A stretch of 55,812 bases of DNA from Planctomycetota bacterium. Its GTDB lineage: Bacteria > Planctomycetota > JAFGQW01. Position 1 is the first letter of the stretch, and every line of letters begins with the position of its first letter. Shown piece by piece: positions 37,040 through 44,111 of the stretch. Below the pieces are notes generated by a model that was not told the origin of the DNA, made no database searches, and saw only the letters and a list, made by a program, of their open reading frames with translations. The DNA is taken from the NCBI GenBank assembly GCA_016935485.1, contig JAFGQW010000094.1, positions 1 to 55,812 of the forward strand, given 5' to 3'. Both the position numbers and the translations under genes were made by a program.

Positions 37040-38035
37040 GTGTCTGAGCCCCGAAACCGCCCGCTCCCGATCGGCCCGGCGCGAACGACGGTGCGCGTCG
37101 CGGCGCCCGACGCTGACCAGCGCCTGGACCGGTACCTCCGCAAGCTTGTGCCGGGAGCGCCCGCTTCCTTTCTCTTCAAGGCGATCGACCGCGGCCGGAT
37201 CCGGCTGAACGGCGCGAAGGTCGCGCCGGGGACTCGCGTGCGCGCCGGCGACGAGATCGCCCTGCCGATCGGCCGCGCGGAGATGGCGCGGCTGGCCCGG
37301 CGTGCGGCACCGCCGCGGCCCGGGACAGGCTCGGGTGCATCCGTGCTCCGGGTCGTCCACGAGGACGACGCCATCCTTGCTGCGGACAAGCCGGCCGGTC
37401 AGACCACCCACGGCGGAGCGGGCAGCCTCACCGATGCGGTCCTGCGCCGGATCGGGCCGAGCTGCACGGCGGCGCTCACCTTCCGGCTCGCCCCGGCCCA
37501 CCGGCTCGACAAAGACACCTCGGGCGTGATCGTCTTCGGCAAGACGCCGGCCGCCCAGCGGGCCCTGGCGGCCGCCTTCCGGGAGCGGGCCGTCGCGAAG
37601 CACTACGCCGCCCTGGTCCTCGGCAAGACGCCGGCTGCTGCCGAGCTCACCAGCTGCCTGGTCCGGCGGAACCGGCCGCGCGGCCCGAAGATGATCGAGG
37701 GCGCCGGCGGCGCCGCGGCCGAGACCCGCTACCGCCGCCTGGCCACGAGCGGACGGGTCTCGCTCGTGGAGCTCTGCCCCGGGACCGGCCGGACCCACCA
37801 GCTTCGCGCGCAGCTCGCCGGCCTGGGCCATCCCATCCTCGGAGACCGGCGCTACGCCAGCGACACGGCCCGAGCCCTGGCGCGCGAGCTCGGCCTCGAC
37901 CGCCTGTTCCTGCACGCCCTGCGCCTCGTACTCCCGCATCCCGCCCACGGACTCCGCCTCGTCCTCCGGGCGGAGCTTCCGCCGGCCTTGCGGCGCGTCC
38001 TGGCGCGGCTCGAGCTGCCCTGCCCGCGGGCTTGA
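37040..38035 (+). CDS. RluA-family 23S/tRNA pseudouridine synthase
   Basis: 331 residues, GTG start. An N-terminal S4 RNA-binding domain (QRLDRYLRKLVPGAPASFLFKAIDRGRIRLNG) is followed by the catalytic domain with VHEDDAILAADKPAGQTTHGG and the active-site motif HRLDKDTSGVIVFGKT (Asp157). Later motifs ETRYRRL, LCPGTGRTHQLRAQLAGLGHPILGD and LFLHALRLVLPHP fit RluC/RluD. Most likely an rRNA enzyme modifying 23S uridines, probably RluC-type from the S4 domain and length. The exact target cannot be read from sequence. It begins 35 bases after the tRNA gene. Confidence 0.92.
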   Translation: MSEPRNRPLPIGPARTTVRVAAPDADQRLDRYLRKLVPGAPASFLFKAIDRGRIRLNGAKVAPGTRVRAGDEIALPIGRAEMARLARRAAPPRPGTGSGASVLRVVHEDDAILAADKPAGQTTHGGAGSLTDAVLRRIGPSCTAALTFRLAPAHRLDKDTSGVIVFGKTPAAQRALAAAFRERAVAKHYAALVLGKTPAAAELTSCLVRRNRPRGPKMIEGAGGAAAETRYRRLATSGRVSLVELCPGTGRTHQLRAQLAGLGHPILGDRRYASDTARALARELGLDRLFLHALRLVLPHPAHGLRLVLRAELPPALRRVLARLELPCPRA

Positions 38036-38117
38036 AACGCCGCCGCCTTGCCGCTAGATGTCCGCGTCCAGTCCCGGGTCGTCTCTCGATCCGCTCCCCC
38101 GAGAAAGAGGTTGCCCC

Positions 38118-38219
38118 ATGGCCAAGCGCAAACGCACCGGACGGCTCACCTGGCGGAGCAAGCGGGCCAATCACGGCCGCAAGCCCACGCGCGGACGCAC
38201 CAAGAAAGAGATCCGCTGA
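38118..38219 (+). CDS. 33-residue highly basic protein
   Basis: MAKRKRTGRLTWRSKRANHG then RKPTRGRTKKEIR. ATG preceded by GAAAGAGG at a 7-base distance, and 82 bases after the pseudouridine synthase stop. About half of the residues are Lys or Arg, with Trp12 and an ANHGRKP motif. Composition and size recall very small ribosomal proteins such as bTHX, but the alignment is not convincing. Unusual use of AAG/AAA/CGC codons and the good ribosome-binding site argue that it is real. Confidence 0.6.
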   Translation: MAKRKRTGRLTWRSKRANHGRKPTRGRTKKEIR

Positions 38220-38354
38220 CCCCGGACGGCGCGCCGCTTTCCGGCACGGAGCTCCGCCCCGCTGTCCGCGGGCGCCGCGCCCTCGGCGCGCCCCGGCGGC
38301 ACCGGCCGCCCGCTTCGGATCGATCCGCGCGCGCCCTCCTGGCCGCCCCTCCGG

Positions 38355-38933
38355 TCAGAACTGGACCTTCGGCACCTGACGTTCCGCCGCCGACTCCAGC
38401 TCGAAGAACTCTGCCTCCTCGAAGCGGAACAGCCCCGCGATGAACACGGCCGGGACCGTCTGGATGTGCGTGTTGTACTGCATGACGGAGTCGTTGTAGT
38501 GCTGGCGCGCAAAGCCGATCCGGTTCTCCGTCGCCGTGAGCTCCTCCTGGAGCTGCATCATGTTCTGGTCGGCCTTGAGCTGGGGATAGGCCTCGGATAC
38601 CGCGAAGAGCGTCTTCAGCGCGCCGGTCAGCATGTTCTCGGCCTGCGCCTGCTCCTTGACGCCCTGCGATCTCATGCAGGCTGACCGGGCCTCCGTCACG
38701 GCGGTCAGCGTCTCCCGCTCGTGCGCCATGTACTTCTTCACGCACTCCACCAGGTTCGGCACGAGGTCGTAGCGCCGCTTGAGCTGCACGTCGATCTGCG
38801 ACCAGGCGTTCTTGACCCGGTTGCGCAGGCGGACACACGTGTTGTAGAGTCCGAAGACGAGGAACAGGAGCACCACCGCGGCGGCCGCCACGATGAGAAG
38901 GACGGCCAGGGAACTGAGGGCAAGCGTGATCAT
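38355..38933 (-). CDS. LemA family membrane protein
   Basis: 192 residues. One N-terminal TM helix (about 6-28) with a tiny outside tail, then the helical-bundle LemA core: YNTCVRLRNRVKNAWSQIDVQLKRRYDLVPNLVECVKKYMAHERETL, ENMLTGALKTLFAVSEAYPQLKADQNMMQLQEELTATENRIGFARQHYND and the closing FRFEEAEFFELE. Function is not established. LemA often neighbours TPM-domain or M48 peptidase genes; none is here. It is convergent with the basic-protein gene and divergent from the ABC operon. Confidence 0.93.
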   Translation of the reverse strand: MITLALSSLAVLLIVAAAAVVLLFLVFGLYNTCVRLRNRVKNAWSQIDVQLKRRYDLVPNLVECVKKYMAHERETLTAVTEARSACMRSQGVKEQAQAENMLTGALKTLFAVSEAYPQLKADQNMMQLQEELTATENRIGFARQHYNDSVMQYNTHIQTVPAVFIAGLFRFEEAEFFELESAAERQVPKVQF

Positions 38934-39139
38934 GATCTCTCCCGTCTGGAAGGCACCGGCCCGGGTCGCTCCGGATCCGGTCCACCGTCGAACTGGCCTC
39001 GGACCAAGCGATTCGGGGAGAATCTACCCGAGGGCGCCGGGGGGCGCAAGGCGCAAGGCCGCCCGAGCCAGGCTGGGCGCGCTCGGCCGGGCGGCGCCCG
39101 ACGCCGGCAAACCGCATGTCCTGCGCCGCCGCGGTTCGC

Positions 39140-39145
39140 TATACT
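39140..39145 (+). promoter_or_regulatory. Possible -10 element for the ABC operon
   Basis: TATACT about 80 bases before the ATPase start in the 293-base gap 38934-39226. No good -35 at the right distance, so only tentative. Confidence 0.3.
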
Positions 39146-39226
39146 GGCCGGCGCCATGAACGTGCGCCGCTGTCCGCACCGCGCCCGGGCGAGGCGGGCC
39201 CGCTTCCCGCGGGAGCGCTGGATCCC

Positions 39227-40189
39227 ATGAGGGAGGATCCCGCGCTCGCGGTCACGGGCCTGGAGAAGCGCTACCGGGCGACGCCCGTGGTCGCCGCGCT
39301 GGACTTCACGCTCGAGCGGGGCGAGATCCTGGGCCTGATCGGGCCGAACGGCGCCGGCAAGACCACGACGCTGCGCATGCTGACCGGCTTCGTAGCGCCG
39401 ACGCGCGGCCGCATCGAGGTGCTGGGGCGCGACCGGAGGACCGAGGGGCTCGCCGCCAATCGGCAGATCGGTTACCTGCCCGAGAACGCGCCGCTCTACG
39501 CCGAGCTGCGGGTGGGGGAGTACCTGTACCTTCGCGCCCGCCTGAAAGGCCTCGACCGGCGCGCGGGCCGCACGCGTGTCGCGGCCGTCCTGGACGCGCT
39601 CGATCTCGCGCCGGCGGCCCGACGCCTCATCGGGCAGCTCTCGAAGGGCTACCGCCAGCGCGTCGGCCTCGCCGCAGCGATCCTCCACGAGCCGGCGGTG
39701 CTGATCCTGGACGAGCCGACCATCGGCCTCGACCCCACCCAGAGCCGCCAGTTCCGGGAGCTCGTCCTCGCGCTCAAGGGGCGCCACTCGATCCTGATCT
39801 CGAGCCACATTCTCATCGAGATCGAGAAGGCGTGCGATCGCGTGCTCCTGCTCCACCGCGGCCGGCGCCTGGCGCTGGCCGCCCCCGCGCGCCTGCTCGA
39901 GCTGGAGGGGAGCGTCGGCTCCGTGGTCCTCGAGGCCGCCGGCGCGCCGGAGGCGACCCACGCCGCGCTCTCCGGGCTGGTCGGGCTGGGCGAGATCCGG
40001 CGGGAGGAGACCGGCGATCCGGCCTGGAGTCGGTTCGTCGTGCGCACTGCCGGCGCGCCGGCGCCGCTCGAGAGCATCGGCCGGGCGCTCTGCGCGGCGG
40101 GCATCCCGGTCCGCGAGCTGCGGAGCGAGGGCATGGACCTCGAGACGATCTACCACCGCCGACTGGAAGAGGAGGCCGCCGGGCCATGA
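39227..40189 (+). CDS. ABC transporter ATP-binding protein (GldA-type)
   Basis: 320 residues. Walker A GPNGAGKTTTLRML, Q-loop GYLPENAPLYAELRVGEYL, signature LSKGYRQRVGLAAA, Walker B AVLILDEPTIGLDPTQ and H-loop SSHILIEIEKACDRV, with a C-terminal extension of about 90 residues as in the GldA/drug-export (ABC-2) group. The LPENAPLY motif is typical of GldA-like proteins. The stop overlaps the permease ATG (ATGA). It works with the next three genes as one exporter operon. Confidence 0.92.
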   Translation: MREDPALAVTGLEKRYRATPVVAALDFTLERGEILGLIGPNGAGKTTTLRMLTGFVAPTRGRIEVLGRDRRTEGLAANRQIGYLPENAPLYAELRVGEYLYLRARLKGLDRRAGRTRVAAVLDALDLAPAARRLIGQLSKGYRQRVGLAAAILHEPAVLILDEPTIGLDPTQSRQFRELVLALKGRHSILISSHILIEIEKACDRVLLLHRGRRLALAAPARLLELEGSVGSVVLEAAGAPEATHAALSGLVGLGEIRREETGDPAWSRFVVRTAGAPAPLESIGRALCAAGIPVRELRSEGMDLETIYHRRLEEEAAGP

Positions 40190-40923
40190 GGGGACTGGCG
40201 ACCTTGGCCGTGCTCTTTCGCCGCGAGCTCAAGGGATACGGCTACACGCCCGTCGGCTATGTCGTGGCCGGGATCTTCTTCCTCCTCAACGGCTTCTTCT
40301 TCGGCGTCACGCTGCAGTCGCGCGTCCTCGTCACGGAGGACCTGTTCTGGCGCGTGTCCGTGCTGCTGCTGTTCGTCGTGCCCGCCGTCAGCATGCGGCT
40401 CGTGAGCGAGGAGATCCGGAGCGGGACGCTCGAGTCGCTGCTCACCGATCCGGTGCGCCCGGGCGAGATCGTGCTCGGCAAGTTCCTGGCGGGCTGCGCC
40501 TTTCTCGGGCTCCTGCTGGTGCCCTGCGCCGCGTTCTGTCTGTTCACCCACCAGATCGGCTACCGCCACGGAGGCCTCGATCCCGGTCCCGTGATCTCGG
40601 GGCTCGTGGGGTTGGGTCTCCTCGTCGGCGCCGCCCTGGCGATCGGCACCTTCTTCAGCAGCCTGACCCGCAACCAGGTCGTGGCGGCCGTGCTCACGTT
40701 CATGGTCCTGGTGCTCCTCTACTTGCTGCACCTCGCCGGTCCCGCGCTCGGCGCGCGCAGCGAGCTCCTGCGGGAGGCGACCCGCTACTTCAGCCTGAGC
40801 AGCCACCTGTACCGCTTTTTCCGCGGGCAGATCGCCTGGATGGACGTGGTCTACTTCGTCAAGCTCGCCCTTCTCGCCCTCTTCCTGGCGACGGCGGCGC
40901 TCGACGCACGGCGCTGGAGGTGA
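40186..40923 (+). CDS. ABC-2 type permease (GldF-like)
   Basis: 245 residues with six predicted TM helices. FRRELKGYGYTPVGYVVAGIFFLLNGFFFG at the start, MRLVSEEIRSGTLESLLTDPVRPGEIVLGKFLAG (the ABC-2 coupling motif), then helices to the C-terminal VYFVKLALLALFLATAALDARRWR. Membrane component of the GldA-type exporter. Starts by ATGA overlap with the ATPase gene and ends 5 bases before the next ATG, so it is tightly coupled on both sides. Confidence 0.92.
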   Translation: MRGLATLAVLFRRELKGYGYTPVGYVVAGIFFLLNGFFFGVTLQSRVLVTEDLFWRVSVLLLFVVPAVSMRLVSEEIRSGTLESLLTDPVRPGEIVLGKFLAGCAFLGLLLVPCAAFCLFTHQIGYRHGGLDPGPVISGLVGLGLLVGAALAIGTFFSSLTRNQVVAAVLTFMVLVLLYLLHLAGPALGARSELLREATRYFSLSSHLYRFFRGQIAWMDVVYFVKLALLALFLATAALDARRWR

Positions 40924-40928
40924 GGCCG

Positions 40929-42626
40929 ATGCCCAGCGCACAACGACCGGCGGCCGGATGGGTGCGCGGCGCGCTTCGCGTACTCCTGGCCGGCGTCGCC
41001 GGAATCGCGCTCGCGAGCGGCCTGGTCTGGAGAAGCATCGCGGGGCCGGACGCACTCGCCGACGGGCTCCTCGGCGCCGGGCTGGCCGCGCTCGTGCTCG
41101 CGGCGGCGCTCTTCGCGTGGACCGGGCTGAGGACGGCGCACGGCCGGGCCGTCGCGAGCGCCGTGCTGGCCGTCGGGCTCGCGGTCGCCGCCTTCGCGCT
41201 GCTCTCCTACATCAACTACGCCGCCGTCCGCGGAGAGGTCGATCTCACGCGCGCGCGGCGGTTTACGCTCGCACCCGCCACCCGGGCGGTGCTCGCCGAC
41301 CTGACGGCGCCGGTGGAAGTGACGGTGCTGCTGACGCCCGAGGACCTCCCGGAGGATCGGCTCCGGCTCGACGAGGAGCTCATCGATCTGGTGAGCCGTT
41401 TCGAGGAGCTCGCCGGCGGCCGGCTCACCCGGCGTATCTGGGGCGCGGTGGAGGAGGAGCGCCGGATTCTCGACTACCTCCGCGAGCTGGGCCTCGAGGG
41501 GGCGGCGATCTACCCGCCGGTGGTCATCGTGCGGTCGGGCCGCGCCCGCAAGGTCCTCGAGGAACCGGCGTTCCTCGAGCGCGGCGCCGGCGGCGAGCTC
41601 CTGTTCCGCGGCGAGGAGGCGCTCACCAGCGCGCTCGTGGAAGTGACCGAGCCGTTCCGGCGCGTGGTCCACTTCACCCAGGGCCACGGCGAGGGCGAGA
41701 TCGATCTGTTCACGCCGCGGGGCTTCCCCCAGGTGAGAGCCGCGCTGGAGCAGCAGAACCTGGAGACCCGCACGGTCCATCTCGAGCGGGAAGAAGCGGT
41801 CCCGGAGGACTGCGCCCTGCTGGTGGTGCTCGGGCCGCGCCGGGACTTCACGCCGGTGGAGCTCGCGGCCATCGACGCGTATCTCGGCCGCGGCGGCAGG
41901 GTGCTGGTGCTGCTCGATTCCCGCGCCGAGATCGACGCCGAGCTCGCGCGCCTCGAGGGGCTGCTCGAGCGCTGGGCCGTCGCGATGCTCCCGGGCATGG
42001 TGTTCGACCGGGCGCTCAGCTACCGGGGCGATCCCTCCTGGGTGTGGGTGTCAAGCTACGGCGGCCACGAGATCGTGCACTCGCTCGAAGGCAGCCCCTG
42101 CGTGTTCCTGCTGCCCCGCGGGATGCACCTTGCGGAGGACCGGCGCGCGCCCGACGGCCGCACGCTGCGGGTGGCGCCCCTCCTTGCCTCCTCGGCGGAT
42201 TCGTGGTGCGAGGCCGACCCCGAGCCGCCGGCGCCCGGCGCGGCCTTCGGCCCCGGCCCCGGCGACGAGAAGGGCCCGATCCCCCTCGGGGCGGCCGTCT
42301 GGCAGGAAGGCATGCGCGGCGACGGCCTGCCGCAGGCGCGGCTCGTCGTGCTGGGCGACGCCTCCTTTCTCCGCACGCAGAACCTCGAGCGGTTCGACTT
42401 CAGCGCGCCCACGCACCTCGACCTCCTGAAGAACGCCGCCAACTGGCTCCTCGAGCGCGACCGCCTGATCTCGGTCACTCCGCGGCGCTACCACGGCGTG
42501 CGCCGCCTCACCCACCTGGACATCTCCGACCGCGAGATCCGCGCCATCATGTGGGGCGGCATGATGGGGCTGCCGACGCTCGTGCTGATCGCCGGACTGC
42601 TGGTCTGGCTGTGGCGGAGGCGCTGA
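40929..42626 (+). CDS. GldG-like ABC-associated auxiliary protein
   Basis: 565 residues. ATG selected because GGAGGTGA lies 5 bases upstream; it spans the permease stop. Three N-terminal TM helices (about 15-95), then an extracytoplasmic domain of the ABC_transp_aux type (NYAAVRGEVDLTRARRFTLAPATRAVLADLTAPVEVTVLL, FTQGHGEGEIDLF, LLVVLGPRRDFTPVELAAIDAYLGRGGRVLVLLD, ASFLRTQNLERFD), and a C-terminal TM helix (LPTLVLIAGLLVWLWRRR). In Bacteroidota GldG takes part in gliding and type IX export; in other phyla the role is unknown. Confidence 0.9.
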   Translation: MPSAQRPAAGWVRGALRVLLAGVAGIALASGLVWRSIAGPDALADGLLGAGLAALVLAAALFAWTGLRTAHGRAVASAVLAVGLAVAAFALLSYINYAAVRGEVDLTRARRFTLAPATRAVLADLTAPVEVTVLLTPEDLPEDRLRLDEELIDLVSRFEELAGGRLTRRIWGAVEEERRILDYLRELGLEGAAIYPPVVIVRSGRARKVLEEPAFLERGAGGELLFRGEEALTSALVEVTEPFRRVVHFTQGHGEGEIDLFTPRGFPQVRAALEQQNLETRTVHLEREEAVPEDCALLVVLGPRRDFTPVELAAIDAYLGRGGRVLVLLDSRAEIDAELARLEGLLERWAVAMLPGMVFDRALSYRGDPSWVWVSSYGGHEIVHSLEGSPCVFLLPRGMHLAEDRRAPDGRTLRVAPLLASSADSWCEADPEPPAPGAAFGPGPGDEKGPIPLGAAVWQEGMRGDGLPQARLVVLGDASFLRTQNLERFDFSAPTHLDLLKNAANWLLERDRLISVTPRRYHGVRRLTHLDISDREIRAIMWGGMMGLPTLVLIAGLLVWLWRRR

Positions 42627-42634
42627 CGAGAGCG

Positions 42635-43969
42635 ATGGGGCGAACAACGTGGGTCCTGGCGGTCCTGGTGGCGGCGCTCGGGGCGGTGGCGCTCTGGGTG
42701 CACAGCCGCGATCCGCTCTCGCCGGCGCGCGCGCGGCGACCGCTCGACGTCGACGTGGAGGCGGTGACGGGCCTCGAGATCGAGGGGCCTCACGGGCGGA
42801 TCGCGCTGCGCCGCGGGGCGGACGGCTGGACGGTCGAGGCGCCGTTTCGCTACAAGGCGGACCTCTACAAGGTGGCCGGGCTCGTCGCCTACCTCGCTTC
42901 GGTCCGGACGGAGCAGCCGCTTGTGCGCGGTGAGACGCCCCCGGAAGCGCTCGCCCGTGCCGGGCTGTCGAGTCCGGACAGTGCGCGCTTCACGCTGGTG
43001 CTCGGCGCGCGGACCGTGTGCGGCGTGGTGGGGCGGCCGCCGCGCATCGGCGACCAGGCGTTCATGGCGGTGGAGGGGCGCCGGGGGATCGTCGCTCTGG
43101 CGGCGCGCGCCGCGGCGGTGCTCTTCGAGCCGCCCGACGCCTTCCGGGATCCGCGGGCACTCCCACTCGAGCTGCCGGATCTGATCGCGGTCGCTCTCGA
43201 GACAGAGGGCCGGAGGATCGCGCTCGAGCAGCGCGCGCCGGACCACTGGGTCCTGGTCGAGCCGGCCCACGGACCGGTGCTTCCCGCCGCCCGGGAGCGG
43301 CTCTGGCGGGCGCTCGAGCGGTTGCGCGCGGTCCGCTGGCTCGGCGCGGTCCCCGATCCAGCCCGCCTCGGGCTCGACCCGCCCCGGCGGCGCCTGCATG
43401 CCGTCGCGAGTCTCGAAGAGGGGACGCGAGAGGAGACCCTGTGGCTCGGCGAGTCCACTGACGGCGCCACCGTTGTGGCCCGACGCGCCGCCATGGACGC
43501 GGTCTTCACCGTGGACCGGGAGCCCGTCGAGGCTCTGTTCGCGCTCGGCCCGGAGGAGCTCCGGGACCAGGTTGTCGTTCGCATCCGCCCCGGCGCGCTC
43601 GCGGCGGTCGAGGTGCAGGCGCCCGGACGGACGGCCGTCGCCTACGCGTGGGACGGCGCGGAGTGGCGCCGTCCGGACGGGACCGCCGTGCCGGATAGCG
43701 AGGCGGAGGCGCTCGGCCGGCTGCTCGGTATGCTGGCGAACTACCGGCTGGAGCGGTTCTCCGAGGCGAGCCCGGAGGACGGCGCTCCGGGCCTGCGGCC
43801 GCCGGCCCTCGTGTTGCGTTTCCGTTTCCACGGCCGGCGCGGCACGGAGACCGTTGCCGTCGGGCGCGAAGCGGAGGGCTGGATCCGGCTGCGGCGGGAC
43901 GAGGAGTCGATTGCCGCCGCCATCCCGGCCGACGTGGCCGGACCGGCACTGGAACCGTTCCTGCGCTGA
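42635..43969 (+). CDS. DUF4340-like membrane-anchored protein
   Basis: 444 residues. One N-terminal TM helix (TWVLAVLVAALGAVALWVHS), then repeated beta-rich units of the DUF4340 kind: VTGLEIEGPHGRIALRRGADGWTVEAPFRYKADLYKVAGLVAYLASVRTE, LVLGARTVCGVVGRPPRIGDQAFMAVEG, YAWDGAEWRRPDG. This protein regularly follows GldG-like genes in ABC export operons across phyla. Starts 8 bases after the GldG-like stop, so it is the last gene of the four-gene operon. It faces the SBBP gene convergently. Confidence 0.87.
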   Translation: MGRTTWVLAVLVAALGAVALWVHSRDPLSPARARRPLDVDVEAVTGLEIEGPHGRIALRRGADGWTVEAPFRYKADLYKVAGLVAYLASVRTEQPLVRGETPPEALARAGLSSPDSARFTLVLGARTVCGVVGRPPRIGDQAFMAVEGRRGIVALAARAAAVLFEPPDAFRDPRALPLELPDLIAVALETEGRRIALEQRAPDHWVLVEPAHGPVLPAARERLWRALERLRAVRWLGAVPDPARLGLDPPRRRLHAVASLEEGTREETLWLGESTDGATVVARRAAMDAVFTVDREPVEALFALGPEELRDQVVVRIRPGALAAVEVQAPGRTAVAYAWDGAEWRRPDGTAVPDSEAEALGRLLGMLANYRLERFSEASPEDGAPGLRPPALVLRFRFHGRRGTETVAVGREAEGWIRLRRDEESIAAAIPADVAGPALEPFLR

Positions 43970-44111
43970 CGCGCCGTCCCCGCAACCCGATGGGGTCAGG
44001 CGCCGCGCTTTGCGGACGCCGCCCCTTGCAGACTTTGCCGTCCGCGATTCGCACCGCTTGCGCGCGATCGGGCACCTGCGGCGGCGGCGCCGGCCGCACG
44101 GCGCCCGGCCG
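43970..44111. other. Convergent intergenic region
   Basis: 142 bases between two stops. A GC-rich hairpin (gcgccggcc region, about 44087-44110) could terminate from either side, but no T run is present. Confidence 0.3.

Noticed and set aside
36926-37389. Minus-strand frames across tRNA-Leu and the pseudouridine synthase
   Set aside because: Shadows of a tRNA and a well-supported plus-strand gene.
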